Shown here: positions 9,687 to 20,484 of the stretch, one piece after another
Numbering within the stretch: the stretch's first letter is position 1
Layout of the letters: each line of letters begins with the position of its first letter
NCBI GenBank assembly: GCA_002307135.1
Contig: DBTQ01000027.1
Span: 186,001-250,000, forward strand
From: Bacteroidetes bacterium UBA1312
GTDB lineage: Bacteria > Bacteroidota > Bacteroidia > Chitinophagales > Chitinophagaceae
DNA length: 64,000 nt
Reading direction: 5' to 3'
Position numbers and translations under genes: made by a program
The notes under the pieces: model-generated
Database searches by the model: none
What the model was told of the DNA's origin: nothing
What the model saw: the letters and a program-made list of their open reading frames with translations, nothing else

Positions 9687-12533
9687 CTATTTGATCACAT
9701 TGCCTTCTTTGTCCAGCTCTACCAGTTCGTAGCCAAATGTCTTGAGGTTTTCCCAAAGCTTAGCTTTGTCGCCAACTAACAAGATATTGACTCTTTCCGG
9801 ATTTGGAATATTTTTGAGTGCCAGTTTTTTCATGTCATCTACTGTAAGTATTTGCAGCAATTCGTTTTGAGTGGTCGGATAATTAGCAGATAGGTTATAG
9901 TCAACCATACGAGAAAGATATTTGGCTTTCTGCACACCTGTTTCATATTTACACGCCTCACTTTGTCCTATAGACTTTTTAGTAAATGCCAATTCATCAG
10001 CCGTCATACCTCCTTCACGATATCGTTTTGTCAATCGTAAAATTTCGCGCAATGCACTATCTGTTGCCTGAGCTTTAATACCTGCACTAAATTGAAATTC
10101 ACCTGTAATTTTATCGCCACTAAATACAGAGCGTGCACCATAAGTCCATCCTTTATCTTCGCGAAGGAGTAAATTGAGTCTGCTATTGAAAGAACCACCA
10201 AATGGATAATTCATCACAGTGGATTTATAAAATTCACCAGCCACATCATACTTGATATTGGTTACATAGCCTATTCTGAATTCTGTCTGAGCAGCATTGG
10301 GCACGTTCACAAAGTATATTTTAGTCTTTTCTACCTTAGGTACTTCCACCCATTTATATACCGGTGTCAAATTGAAAGGCATTTTTTGTAAAAATGAGAG
10401 TTTATTGATAATTTCCTTACTACCGATATTACCGACAATCACGATATGCCCGTCTTTGAAAGAACAATAATTTTTGTAATAATTCTGAATGTCGCTCAAT
10501 TGAATATTAGCAACAGTAGCTTCAGTACCATTGATCGACCAACCCAATACATTATCGGCTCCGTAGTTAATTTTATTAAACACTTGAGACGCCACATAAG
10601 AAGGTTGGTTTTTAGCATTCTTTATACCCTCTATCATTCTGTTTTTGCGCGACTTGAAGGTTTCTTCTTTAAACACGGTATTCAACAAGCGTTCCTCTAA
10701 AAGTGCAAGCGTAGCATCTAAATTACGTTTAAGGCAATGTACATTTACACCTACGGCATCTGAGCTTGCATATACACTAATAGTGCTTCCCAATTTTTGC
10801 AGTTCTGTAGTAAATGCTTCTGCACTATACTTCTTAGTATCCTCATTCATCATTGTTGCAAAAAGGTTGGTCAATCCTGCTTTTGATGGGTTAAGCGCAT
10901 CAAGCAATTGTCCTCCTTTAAATTCAATAGTAATATTGACTGCCGGAACTTCAGTAGCCATTGTACCTATCACAACATTTCTATCCATTACTCTTTGCAT
11001 CCATATAGGCGGCGCAGTCACTATTGGGCTCGCACCACTTACAGGGACTTTACTCCTGTCGAAAGTATCTTTTGCTTTATTGTACTTCAAAGTTGTATAG
11101 CCATAGTTAGGCGCTTTATACCCCGTAGTATCAACTGTATAATTATCTGCTGCCGCTTTATTGTCTTCTTGGCCTTTAGTAAGCACACTCACAATAACTG
11201 CATGTTTACCTTTTATATATTGATTGAATACACGCATTACATCTTCTTTAGTGACTGCTGCGTAGCGTTTGATTTCATCTTCAATATAATTAGCATTGCC
11301 AGTATAAGTTTGGTAAGCGGCTAATTTAGATACCTTTTGGGCTACACTTTCGAGGCTATAAATTGTCTCTGATTCCTGTTGATTTCTAAATTTTAATATC
11401 TCATCATCAGTAGCTCCACGTTTTTCAAACTCATCAAATGATGCCCGAACAATTTTCTCTAAATCTGCAAGTTTTTGACCAGGGAAAGGTGTAACTGAAA
11501 TTGTAAATTCTCCTGCAAGCTCGGCTGTATTGTTGTAAGATGCCGCACTAACAGCTTTCTGCACTTTTACTAAGTTTTTATACAGCAATGAATTATTTCC
11601 TTTACCCAATATTTCTGCTAAGCAATCCAATGCCGCTTCATCTTTACTAAACTGTGGTACTGAAGGAAAAACAATTCGCAGCATTGGCACTTTCGCATAA
11701 TTGTCGGTCATAGACACATAGCGATCTTGAGTAAGTACCGGTGCAGGAAGCTTTACAGGTTGCACATCCGGTCCTTTGGGTATTGAACCGAAATATTTTT
11801 CCACAAGCTTTATTACATCTGCAGCATGTATATCACCACCTACTGTAAGTACTGCATTGTTTGGTCCATACCAACGTAAGAAAAAGTTTTTGAGGTCTTC
11901 TACACCCACTCTATTCAAATCTTCGATATAGCCAATAGTAAGCCAGGAGTAAGGGTGCCCGTAAGGATATAAAGCTTTGGCAGCCACCTCTCCGACTAAG
12001 CCGTAGGGTCTATTATCATAGTTTTGACCACGCTCATTTTTCACAGTGGCACGCTGCACTTCAAACTTTTGTTGGGTAACGGCATCTATCAAAAAGCCCA
12101 TCCGATCTGCTTCCAACCACAACATTTTTTCCAATTGGTTATTGGGTACAGTTTCGAAATAATTGGTGCGGTCGCGGTTAGTGGTACCATTGAGTGTACC
12201 TCCAGCTTCTGTGATCAGTTTAAAATGCTGTTCGTCGGCAACATTATCGGATCCTTGAAACATCATGTGTTCAAAAAAATGCGCGAAACCGGATTTGCCG
12301 ATTTGCTCTCGAGCCGACCCTACATGATAAGTAACATCTACATGCACCAAAGGGTCGGAATGATCTTCATGAATGATGAGCGTAAGGCCATTGGGTAATT
12401 TATATTTTTCGTAAGGGATAAGCACTTCGTCACCAAATTTTGCCACACGCTCTACAAACTGAGCCTGAGCCCAAATAGCAGATGGTAACAGTGTTGCCGC
12501 CGATAATGAAAAAAGTAAAAAGATTCGCTTCAT
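9687..12533 (-). CDS. M16 (pitrilysin) family zinc metallopeptidase, exported
   Basis: A 948-residue protein with a signal peptide (about 1-22, cleavage after WAQ). The zinc-binding inverted motif HFFEH lies at 85-89, and the downstream glutamate region (TVKNERGQNYDNRPYG) is typical of M16 peptidases. There are two M16 halves; the second, from about residue 500, lacks HxxEH and is presumably the structural, inactive half, as usual for this family. It should degrade peptides or small proteins in the periplasm or at the envelope. It is a single gene with a terminator on its 3' side; the substrate is unknown. Confidence 0.9.
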   Translation of the reverse strand: MKRIFLLFSLSAATLLPSAIWAQAQFVERVAKFGDEVLIPYEKYKLPNGLTLIIHEDHSDPLVHVDVTYHVGSAREQIGKSGFAHFFEHMMFQGSDNVADEQHFKLITEAGGTLNGTTNRDRTNYFETVPNNQLEKMLWLEADRMGFLIDAVTQQKFEVQRATVKNERGQNYDNRPYGLVGEVAAKALYPYGHPYSWLTIGYIEDLNRVGVEDLKNFFLRWYGPNNAVLTVGGDIHAADVIKLVEKYFGSIPKGPDVQPVKLPAPVLTQDRYVSMTDNYAKVPMLRIVFPSVPQFSKDEAALDCLAEILGKGNNSLLYKNLVKVQKAVSAASYNNTAELAGEFTISVTPFPGQKLADLEKIVRASFDEFEKRGATDDEILKFRNQQESETIYSLESVAQKVSKLAAYQTYTGNANYIEDEIKRYAAVTKEDVMRVFNQYIKGKHAVIVSVLTKGQEDNKAAADNYTVDTTGYKAPNYGYTTLKYNKAKDTFDRSKVPVSGASPIVTAPPIWMQRVMDRNVVIGTMATEVPAVNITIEFKGGQLLDALNPSKAGLTNLFATMMNEDTKKYSAEAFTTELQKLGSTISVYASSDAVGVNVHCLKRNLDATLALLEERLLNTVFKEETFKSRKNRMIEGIKNAKNQPSYVASQVFNKINYGADNVLGWSINGTEATVANIQLSDIQNYYKNYCSFKDGHIVIVGNIGSKEIINKLSFLQKMPFNLTPVYKWVEVPKVEKTKIYFVNVPNAAQTEFRIGYVTNIKYDVAGEFYKSTVMNYPFGGSFNSRLNLLLREDKGWTYGARSVFSGDKITGEFQFSAGIKAQATDSALREILRLTKRYREGGMTADELAFTKKSIGQSEACKYETGVQKAKYLSRMVDYNLSANYPTTQNELLQILTVDDMKKLALKNIPNPERVNILLVGDKAKLWENLKTFGYELVELDKEGNVIK

Positions 12534-12638
12534 TGAGTATATGTATTTAGGATAACGGTAAAATTAATAGATAATCAGCAGGGGACAATAAAAAAGTAAA
12601 AACAGTAAATAAAGGACTACTAATTGTAACAACAAAAA

Positions 12639-12670
12639 TAAAAAAGCTCCAAACTAAATGTTTGGAGCTT
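12639..12670 (-). terminator. Terminator of pckA
   Basis: A perfect 10-bp stem AAGCTCCAAA/TTTGGAGCTT (12644-12653 with 12661-12670) with a 7-nt loop. On the minus strand it runs into a T-rich tract (complement of the A-run at 12639-12645). It sits about 30 bp after the PEP carboxykinase stop. Confidence 0.85.
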
Positions 12671-12702
12671 CCTTTTTAACTAGGTATGTGCAGGCTTATT
12701 GG

Positions 12703-14316
12703 TTAAGCGTTCACCAAAGCTTTAGGCGCAGCAGATTTAATGGCATCGCTTGCTTTATCGGCATATTTTTCAAAATTATTATTGAATAGACCCGCTAGTT
12801 CAGATGCTTTTTTGTCATAAGCTTCTTTGTCTGCCCAAGTTTCACGTGGGTTCAGTATTTCACTCGGTACATTAGGGCAAGATTGTGGTTGCAATACACC
12901 AAATACATTGTGCGGGATATATGCAACATCGTTCAATTCTCCTTTCATTGCAGCTGTAATCATAGAACGGGTAAAGCTCAGTTTCATTCGGCTACCTGTA
13001 CCATAAGCGCCACCGCTCCATCCTGTATTGATAAGCCATACATTAATATTTGGGTGTGCTTCTAGTTTTTGACCTAAAAGTTCAGCATATTTTGCGGGGT
13101 GCAACGGTAAGAATACACGACCAAAACAAGCAGAGAAAGTTGTTTGAGGTTCTGTAACACCAACTTCTGTTCCTGCTACTTTAGCAGTATAACCAGAGAT
13201 AAAGTGGTACATAGCTTGTTCTTTCGTCAATTTAGAAATTGGAGGAAGGATACCGAATGCATCGCAAGTTAGGAAGAAGATATTTTGTGGTTCACCACCA
13301 TAAGATGGCTCTTTCGCATTCTGAATATGATCAATAGGATATGCAGCACGTGTATTTTCTGTAATACTGCCATCTGCATAATTTACAGTTTTAGTACCAG
13401 GAAGGAAAGTGATATTTTCCAACAACGCACCAGGTTTCACAGCAGCAAAAATTTCAGGTTCCTTTTCTGCGCTAAGGTCTATACATTTTGCATAGCAACC
13501 ACCTTCGAAGTTAAATACTGAACCATCAGCCCATCCATGTTCGTCGTCACCTATCAACGCACGGTTAGCATCAGCACTTAAAGTAGTTTTACCAGTACCA
13601 GAAAGACCAAAGAATAAAGCCACGTCACCATCTTTACCTTCGTTGGCAGAACAGTGCATAGACAAGACTTTATGATCGTGTGGCAATACAAAGTTCAATA
13701 CACCAAAGATACCTTTCTTCATTTCACCTGTGTAGGCAGAACCACCAATCAATATTACTTTTCGGGTAAAGTTTACAATAGTAAAATTGCCCTGACGTGT
13801 ACCATCTATTGCTGGATCAGCTTGAAAACTTGGCGCCTGAATAATATGCCAATCTGGAGTTTGAGTCTCAATTTCAGTAGCAGAAGGACGCAAGAAAAGG
13901 TCGTTGCAGAACAGATTTGCCCAAGGCGTTTCATTAATTACGCGTACGTTTAAACGGTATTTTGGATCTGCACATGCATAAGAATCGCGTACCCATACTT
14001 CTTTACCTTCTAAATGTTGGCAAACACGATCATACAATTTGTCGAATGCTTCAGGAGTAAATGGGATATTTACATCTCCCCAATCTACAGAATGTTCTGT
14101 GATAGCATCCTTAACCGTAAATTTGTCTTTGGGCGATCTACCAGTGAATTTGCCCGTACTCACACACAATGCACCTGTATCGTTTAATTCACCTTGTCCG
14201 AGCTCAATCGTTTTATTCGTTAGCTCTTCAGAAGAAAGATTCCAGTTAGCCACCGCTACATTCAACCCAATAGTCGCCAAATTGGCTGATGGGTTCTTTT
14301 TTCCATTTTCCTGCAT
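12703..14316 (-). CDS. pckA: Phosphoenolpyruvate carboxykinase (ATP)
   Basis: Catalyses oxaloacetate + ATP to PEP + CO2 + ADP, the first committed step of gluconeogenesis. The kinase-1a P-loop GLSGTGKTTLS, the metal-binding IGDDEHGW, TGRSPKDKF, and NTGWSGGAYGTG near the C-terminus are the ATP-type PEPCK signatures, and the length (537 residues from this start) is normal. The frame is open up to 14358, but a promoter-like CTAAGGTA (complement of TACCTTAG) at 14343-14350 overlaps those extra codons, so the ATG at 14316 (MQENGKK) is chosen. With pyruvate carboxylase nearby, both directions of the pyruvate/PEP-oxaloacetate node are encoded within 9 kb. Confidence 0.95.
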   Translation of the reverse strand: MQENGKKNPSANLATIGLNVAVANWNLSSEELTNKTIELGQGELNDTGALCVSTGKFTGRSPKDKFTVKDAITEHSVDWGDVNIPFTPEAFDKLYDRVCQHLEGKEVWVRDSYACADPKYRLNVRVINETPWANLFCNDLFLRPSATEIETQTPDWHIIQAPSFQADPAIDGTRQGNFTIVNFTRKVILIGGSAYTGEMKKGIFGVLNFVLPHDHKVLSMHCSANEGKDGDVALFFGLSGTGKTTLSADANRALIGDDEHGWADGSVFNFEGGCYAKCIDLSAEKEPEIFAAVKPGALLENITFLPGTKTVNYADGSITENTRAAYPIDHIQNAKEPSYGGEPQNIFFLTCDAFGILPPISKLTKEQAMYHFISGYTAKVAGTEVGVTEPQTTFSACFGRVFLPLHPAKYAELLGQKLEAHPNINVWLINTGWSGGAYGTGSRMKLSFTRSMITAAMKGELNDVAYIPHNVFGVLQPQSCPNVPSEILNPRETWADKEAYDKKASELAGLFNNNFEKYADKASDAIKSAAPKALVNA

Positions 14317-14417
14317 AGATTTTTTTGTTTGAATTTGGGCGGCTAAGGTACGACACAATTTAATAATCGCACATCTAACAATAATATTTTTAATAAGATG
14401 TGGAAAACTTGTGCGTA

Positions 14418-16343
14418 TTATTTTTGCGTCAATTGTTGCATCATTGCTTGTGCCTGCTGGGCATGTGCCCTATCTCCCATGGCATTATATATTTGCGCTT
14501 GCAAATTATATACTGCCGGATTGCTACTGTCTATTTTCATTGCCTTATCCAATGCTACAAGCGCTTCCCTTAACATACCCTTTGATGCTAATACAGTTGC
14601 ATATTTTACAAATACCATATCATTACTGGCATCGTCCTGCACACTTTGCTGATAAAGGCTCAAGGCGAGATCCAACTGTTGTTTTTCGAGCGCAGTGTTG
14701 GCTTCAAAGTCTTTTTTTGATTTGCGCTCCAATACAGCGCTAATAGGTATATCGTCAACTTTAATGGTATGAACTGCATTTGTAGGAGGCCAAGTATTGT
14801 TTTCCAACTGCGCTATGGGTATAAATCTTGAATAAGTGACGTAATAATCCCAATCCTTCGCATCTCTATCGTTATATCGGGCATAAATTACAGCGTACTT
14901 ATTTGTATCGAGAAAGTATTTACTATACCCCGAAAGGTTAGATGCAATAATTATTTTTCCGGATTTAGGTTTAGCATTTGCCAAAATCCATTGTGCATCC
15001 TGTTTGCCACTATTTTGGTAATAATCAAAGTCATAAACCCCATAGGCTTTTTTTGCACCACCCTCCATTTCATTGAAATAAACATATTCGTTGGGGAAAC
15101 TGCGTAATATCCACATCAAAGGGAGCGCCATTCCTACCACCATAAAAGCTATAATACCATATTGATAGCTTTTTTTATCCGCAAATTTTTCAATAAAATA
15201 TTCAAACAATAAGGCAGCAAGGATAACCATACTTGGGTAAATAAAGAAAAAGTGTCGCCAAGTGTCGTAGATCGTGGAATTTTTATAAACTGCATAAACT
15301 ACTGGGAATACTAAGGTAAATAATAGAAGAAACAGAGTTGTTTTACCAAAGCGCTTAGCCAATGGCACTATTAAAACCACACTTCCAAAAAAGCCAATCA
15401 ATATCAAGATTGGGCTCGACATAAATATCCATTTCGTTGTATAATACCAAGGCACTTCGTTGTTCATAATAAACTGACCTTCAAAGAGCATCCGCAAAAA
15501 TATTTGCCTATTGGTCATCGCATTCAGGGCTTCCAGCGGTCTCGATAATGGAGCCTCTAATGCCCAAGGCCAAAACATAATTCCAATGATATAACCTATT
15601 ACAAGGCTTACGGTAAGGTTTGCTAAGATTATTTTTAATGCTTTGGATGTATTCGCTTTTATTTTTTCTTGAAATGATTTATCCCACCAATAATAAACGG
15701 CTAAAAATAGAACCGTGTAAGGAATCATAAGAATGCCTCCAATACGGAACCCCATGGCAAGGCCAAAACCCAAACCCATTAAAATAGCATATTTCCATTG
15801 TTCTTTAGCAATACCAAATGTCGCAATGTAACGAAGCAAATAATACAGGAAGAATACATTGGCAAATGCAAATGGAATGTCTTTAGGGTTGTTCATTGAC
15901 TCTCCTAATATCCGAGGGCTCAAAGCAATAAATATCAGCGCAAAGAAACCAGCTCGCCACCCAGCAAAATGCTTGGCGATAAGCCCAGTGTACAAAAACA
16001 ATAAGGCTCCAATTATTGAGTTGATTATATGCCTAAAAGTTAACTCATCTGTAGTAGCAAACATTTTTTTATGCAAAAATGTAACAGTGAAATCATATAA
16101 GCCACCGTAGTAATGTAGCCCCTCTACCTGCAGCGATTGACCATCATAGTTGAGTGCTTTGGTACTATGATTAAAAAAGTAATCATAGATATCATTACCA
16201 TAGATAATGAGTGTCCATTCATCGCCAGTTTGACCATGCGAAACGCTGAAGAAAGGCATTAAAACAATGAATACCGCACTTAAACCCATAAAACACCACT
16301 GCCATACTTTGTTTGATTGCTGACTATTTATGATCGTTCCCAT
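14418..16343 (-). CDS. GT-C type membrane glycosyltransferase with C-terminal TPR repeats
   Basis: A 641-residue protein with about 11 hydrophobic segments in the first 440 residues. GDEWTLIIYGND in the first extracytoplasmic loop has the acidic residue placement of GT-C (PMT/ArnT-like, GT39/GT83) enzymes, which transfer sugars from polyprenyl-phosphate donors, and SPRILGESMNNPKD fits the second luminal motif. The last 90 residues carry two to three TPR-like helices (ALVALDKAMKIDSSNPAVYN). This suggests a periplasmic-facing sugar transferase with a protein-binding tail. The acceptor is unknown and no glycan cluster surrounds it. Confidence 0.65.
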   Translation of the reverse strand: MGTIINSQQSNKVWQWCFMGLSAVFIVLMPFFSVSHGQTGDEWTLIIYGNDIYDYFFNHSTKALNYDGQSLQVEGLHYYGGLYDFTVTFLHKKMFATTDELTFRHIINSIIGALLFLYTGLIAKHFAGWRAGFFALIFIALSPRILGESMNNPKDIPFAFANVFFLYYLLRYIATFGIAKEQWKYAILMGLGFGLAMGFRIGGILMIPYTVLFLAVYYWWDKSFQEKIKANTSKALKIILANLTVSLVIGYIIGIMFWPWALEAPLSRPLEALNAMTNRQIFLRMLFEGQFIMNNEVPWYYTTKWIFMSSPILILIGFFGSVVLIVPLAKRFGKTTLFLLLFTLVFPVVYAVYKNSTIYDTWRHFFFIYPSMVILAALLFEYFIEKFADKKSYQYGIIAFMVVGMALPLMWILRSFPNEYVYFNEMEGGAKKAYGVYDFDYYQNSGKQDAQWILANAKPKSGKIIIASNLSGYSKYFLDTNKYAVIYARYNDRDAKDWDYYVTYSRFIPIAQLENNTWPPTNAVHTIKVDDIPISAVLERKSKKDFEANTALEKQQLDLALSLYQQSVQDDASNDMVFVKYATVLASKGMLREALVALDKAMKIDSSNPAVYNLQAQIYNAMGDRAHAQQAQAMMQQLTQK

Positions 16344-16452
16344 ATTTCAATAGAAGTCTTTTGCTGATTAATATTTTTATATAAAAGGTAAATGTACAAA
16401 TCCAGAAGCAAAATGAAAATTGATCATATACTCTTTTGAGAGGAGGTGCTGC

Positions 16453-19275
16453 CTACCCAAGTTCCAGCTTTAAGTATTTCCCTGTGTGACTTTCCTTTTT
16501 AGCGGCTATTTTTTCAGGAGTTCCTGCCGCTACAACATACCCTCCTCCACTACCACCTTCCGGTCCCATATCAATAACATAGTCAGCCACTTTTATAATA
16601 TCCAAATTATGTTCAATAACCATCACAGTATTTCCTTTTTCTACTAGTCGGTTGAGCACAACTAACAAATGTTTAATATCCTGAAAATGCAACCCTGTTG
16701 TCGGCTCATCAAGCAAGTAAATAGTTTGTCCGGTATCTTTCTTGGAAAGTTCAGTGGCCAATTTTACTCGCTGGGCTTCGCCTCCACTTAATGTTACCGC
16801 ATTTTGCCCAAGGGAGATATAACCCAATCCCACATCTTGCAAAGTTTTTGATTTTCTATAGAGCTGCGGAACATTTACAAAAAAATCAACTGCATCATCA
16901 ACAGTCATATTAAGGACATCTGATATTGACTTTCCTTTGTATCGTATTTCCAGCGTTTCACGGTTATAACGCTGTCCATTACACGTTTCACAATGCACAT
17001 AAACGTCAGGTAAAAAATTCATTTCAATGGTACGCATACCACTACCTTGGCACGTTTCACATCGCCCTCCTTTTACATTAAAAGAAAATCGACCGGCATT
17101 ATATCCTCGTATTTTGGCTTCTGGTACTTGAGCAAATATCTGACGAATATCATTGAAGAAACCACAATAGGTAGCAGGGTTACTTCGAGGGGTTCGGCCT
17201 ATTGGGCTCTGGTCTATTTCTATTACTTTGTCCACATACTCCAATCCTTCAATACTCCTGTATGGCATTGGTATTTGCTTATAAGCCGGATAGCAATGTT
17301 TAGCAAGAATCGGATAAAGCGTTTCATTAATTAATGTGCTTTTACCACTTCCACTTACGCCACTAATAGCAATGAAAGTACCCAGAGGTAGGGTTATATT
17401 TACATTGTGCAAATTGTTGCCCGATGCACCCTTTAGTGTAATTGATTTTCCATTCCCTTTTTTCCTTTCTGTAGGAACTTCTATCCGAATTGTATTGTTA
17501 AGATATGCTGCAGTAGTGGTATTGCTTTTTATCACCTCAGCCGGAGTGCCCTGACTTACAACTTTACCTCCGTGAATACCGGCTGCGGGACCAATATCTA
17601 TAAGGTAATCTGCTGCCAGCATAATGTCTTTGTCATGTTCTACAACTAGTACAGAATTACCTGTATCTCTTAAATCTTGTAAGGCATTGATAAGGCGAGC
17701 ATTATCGCGCTGATGTAAACCAATACTAGGCTCATCTAATATGTAAGTAATTCCTGTTAATTGCGAACCAATTTGTGTAGCAAGCCGTATCCGCTGAGAC
17801 TCTCCACCACTAAGCGTTCTGGTAGGTCTGTCTATGCTTAGATAATGTAATCCTACATTTAATAAGAATAAAAGCCGATCCCTAATTTCTTTCAGTATAT
17901 CTTTTGCAATAGTGTTCTGCTTCTTACTTAATTGTTGTTCAATATCTGCAAACCATTCCGATAGTTCTTGCAATGAAAAATGTGCCAGCTCGGCAATGTT
18001 TTTATCATTTATTTTAAACCAAAGACTTTCTTTCCTTAATCTCGCACCACTGCAGTCAGGGCAGGTATCCAGCTCCATAAATTTTTCAGCCCAACCTCTG
18101 ATCGCATCAGAGGTTGTTTCATTGAACCACCGTAAAATCATGTTAACGATACCTTCGTAATCATCACTTGGTAAAGGAGTTTCTGCCTCGCTTGCATAGG
18201 TGACAATACCATCTTCATTACCAAAAAGAATAATATTCAACAAGTTTTGAGGAATATCTTTTATAGCCTTAGTAGTAGATATTTTATACTTTTTTGCAAC
18301 TGCCATAGCCTGTGTAAAAGACCAAGCATCACGCTCCTCTCCAAGAGGTGCAATACCCCCATCTGCAATACTTAGCGCAAGATCGGGGATAACCTCTTTC
18401 ATGTTTATTCGAAAGATATTACCCATTCCTTTACAAGTAGGACAGTATCCGTACGGAGAGTTAAAAGAAAATGTATTAGGTGACGGCTCTTCGTAAGAAA
18501 TACCAGTATCAATACACATCAATTGTTTACTGAATTGATGCACAATATTTTTATCTACATCCAGTACAAACATCAAATCCTTGCCGATTTGCAAACTTTT
18601 CTGAACGCTTTGGCTCATTCGACTTTGCGACTCCTTGTCCACCAACAATCTATCAATGACCAATTCAATATCATGAATTTTATAACGGTCGAGCTGCATT
18701 TTTTCTTTAAGATCAAGAATCTCTCCGTCCACACGAACCTTTAAATAACCTTGCTTACGTAGTTGTTCAAACAATTCCCTATAATGTCCCTTACGGCCGC
18801 GTACAACAGGAGCGAGCAGGATAATTTTTTTCCCAGACAACGATTCACTCAAATGTGTTACTATTTCATCTTCGCTAAATCGCGCCATTAATTTACCGGT
18901 ATTGTATGAAAACGCTTCACCTATTCGCGCAAACAAGAGCCGCATAAAATCATAAACTTCCGTAACGGTACCAACTGTAGAACGAGGATTGCGGTTGGTC
19001 GTTTTTTGTTCAATAGAAATCACTGGAGAAAGCCCTGAAATTTTATCAACATCGGGGCGTTCTAAATCACCCATAAATTGACGTGCGTATGCGGAAAAGC
19101 TTTCCATATAACGCCTTTGTCCTTCCGCAAATATAGTGTCGAATGCAAGTGAAGATTTGCCGCTTCCACTAATACCTGTAATAACGACAAGTTCATTTTT
19201 AGGGATGGATAAACTTAAATTTTTAAGATTATGAACTCTTGCTCCTATTATTTCAATATTGTTATTATTGTCCAT
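16453..19275 (-). CDS. uvrA: UvrABC excinuclease subunit A
   Basis: The 940-residue damage-recognition ATPase of nucleotide excision repair. It contains two ABC ATPase modules: Walker A GISGSGKSS at about 34-42 and GVSGSGKST in the second half. Both ABC signatures are present (LSGGESQRIRLA and LSGGEAQRVKLA). Zinc-finger cysteines are visible in CPTCKGMG, CPDCSGARL and CETCQGSGM/CETCNGQRY. Length and order match the family. It follows the polyprenyl synthase gene on the same strand by about 55 bp, but a shared transcript is not obvious. Confidence 0.97.
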   Translation of the reverse strand: MDNNNNIEIIGARVHNLKNLSLSIPKNELVVITGISGSGKSSLAFDTIFAEGQRRYMESFSAYARQFMGDLERPDVDKISGLSPVISIEQKTTNRNPRSTVGTVTEVYDFMRLLFARIGEAFSYNTGKLMARFSEDEIVTHLSESLSGKKIILLAPVVRGRKGHYRELFEQLRKQGYLKVRVDGEILDLKEKMQLDRYKIHDIELVIDRLLVDKESQSRMSQSVQKSLQIGKDLMFVLDVDKNIVHQFSKQLMCIDTGISYEEPSPNTFSFNSPYGYCPTCKGMGNIFRINMKEVIPDLALSIADGGIAPLGEERDAWSFTQAMAVAKKYKISTTKAIKDIPQNLLNIILFGNEDGIVTYASEAETPLPSDDYEGIVNMILRWFNETTSDAIRGWAEKFMELDTCPDCSGARLRKESLWFKINDKNIAELAHFSLQELSEWFADIEQQLSKKQNTIAKDILKEIRDRLLFLLNVGLHYLSIDRPTRTLSGGESQRIRLATQIGSQLTGITYILDEPSIGLHQRDNARLINALQDLRDTGNSVLVVEHDKDIMLAADYLIDIGPAAGIHGGKVVSQGTPAEVIKSNTTTAAYLNNTIRIEVPTERKKGNGKSITLKGASGNNLHNVNITLPLGTFIAISGVSGSGKSTLINETLYPILAKHCYPAYKQIPMPYRSIEGLEYVDKVIEIDQSPIGRTPRSNPATYCGFFNDIRQIFAQVPEAKIRGYNAGRFSFNVKGGRCETCQGSGMRTIEMNFLPDVYVHCETCNGQRYNRETLEIRYKGKSISDVLNMTVDDAVDFFVNVPQLYRKSKTLQDVGLGYISLGQNAVTLSGGEAQRVKLATELSKKDTGQTIYLLDEPTTGLHFQDIKHLLVVLNRLVEKGNTVMVIEHNLDIIKVADYVIDMGPEGGSGGGYVVAAGTPEKIAAKKESHTGKYLKLELG

Positions 19276-19329
19276 TTTTTGTTATTACACTCATTTTTAT
19301 TTGGTGTAACTATTGTGCAAATATGCTAC

Positions 19330-20292
19330 TTAATGAGCTCGCATAATTGTAAAATTTACTAATTCCTCCATCGCGTCTCTGGCCGAATTTTTGGGCAATT
19401 GATACAGTAATTCCAAGGCATCATTTTTATATTGCTCCATCACATGTTTTGCATAATCCAAACCACCGTATTGATTCACATATTTCAAAACCTCATCTAC
19501 TTTTTTCTTATTTGTATTTTGATTCTTAATTATGTAAATTATTTTTCTTTTATCTATTTCAGAAACTTTTAATAATGTGTATATAAGCGGCAGTGTCATT
19601 TTCTTTTCTTTAATATCTATACCTGTTGGCTTTCCAATATTTTCGTGACCATAATCAAGTAAATCGTCCTTAATTTGAAACGCAATGCCAATTTTTTCTC
19701 CAAAAGCTCTAAATCGTTCCGTTACTTCTTTATCATTAGAGGTAGAAAATGCGCCCGCAGAGCAGGCCGAAGCTAGTAATGAAGCCGTTTTAGATCTTAT
19801 TATTTCAAAATATACTTCTTCCGTAATATCCAATTTCCTCGCCTTTTCAATCTGTAAAAGTTCCCCTTCGCTCATCTCTTTTACAGCATTAGAAGTAATT
19901 CTTAATAATTCAAAATCTTCATTTTCTACAGAAATGAGTAAACCTTTGGCCAATAGATAATCTCCAACAAGAACTGCTATCTTATTTTTCCAAATAGCAT
20001 TTATAGAAAAAAAATTTCGACGCATCATAGCATCATCAACAACGTCATCATGCACAAGCGTTGCTGTATGTAATAACTCAATCATGGAAGCAGCCCTATA
20101 GGTAGATTCATTTATTTCGCCTACAATTTTTGCAGATAAAAAAACGAACATCGGGCGCATTTGCTTTCCTTTCCTTTTTATAATAAATTTTAATACTTGT
20201 TGTAATAATTTGTTATTACCATTTAAATTTTTTGTGAACTTTTTTTCAAAAATGAGTAAATTATCTCCAATTATTTGGCTTACTTGTTTCAT
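19330..20292 (-). CDS. Polyprenyl diphosphate synthase (trans-isoprenyl)
   Basis: A 320-residue all-helical prenyl synthase. The first aspartate-rich motif is HDDVVDDAMMRR (DDVVD at 82-86) and the second is FQIKDDLLDY; GKQMRP near residue 42 binds the allylic substrate. These enzymes extend farnesyl or geranylgeranyl diphosphate with IPP, in Bacteroidetes usually to the side chain of menaquinone. Chain length cannot be read securely. No menaquinone or carotenoid genes adjoin it, so quinone side-chain synthesis is the default role. Confidence 0.9.
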   Translation of the reverse strand: MKQVSQIIGDNLLIFEKKFTKNLNGNNKLLQQVLKFIIKRKGKQMRPMFVFLSAKIVGEINESTYRAASMIELLHTATLVHDDVVDDAMMRRNFFSINAIWKNKIAVLVGDYLLAKGLLISVENEDFELLRITSNAVKEMSEGELLQIEKARKLDITEEVYFEIIRSKTASLLASACSAGAFSTSNDKEVTERFRAFGEKIGIAFQIKDDLLDYGHENIGKPTGIDIKEKKMTLPLIYTLLKVSEIDKRKIIYIIKNQNTNKKKVDEVLKYVNQYGGLDYAKHVMEQYKNDALELLYQLPKNSARDAMEELVNFTIMRAH

Positions 20293-20484
20293 TTTATAAT
20301 TATAATTAATTAATTTTAAAAAAATAAACTAAAAAAAGTTCTATTTTTTCTCATTATCAGGTACTATTTACGGCACTTTTTATTATTTTGCGAAGGTCGG
20401 CTATCGGAATGAAAAATAAAAGAAATAAATTGTGGCATGAGTTTTGTTATTAGAAAGAAGATTTAAAAACTGAAAGGATATTTT

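Noticed and set aside
10645..11100. 151-codon plus-strand frame
   Set aside because: Lies wholly inside the M16 protease gene on the other strand, a typical shadow frame.
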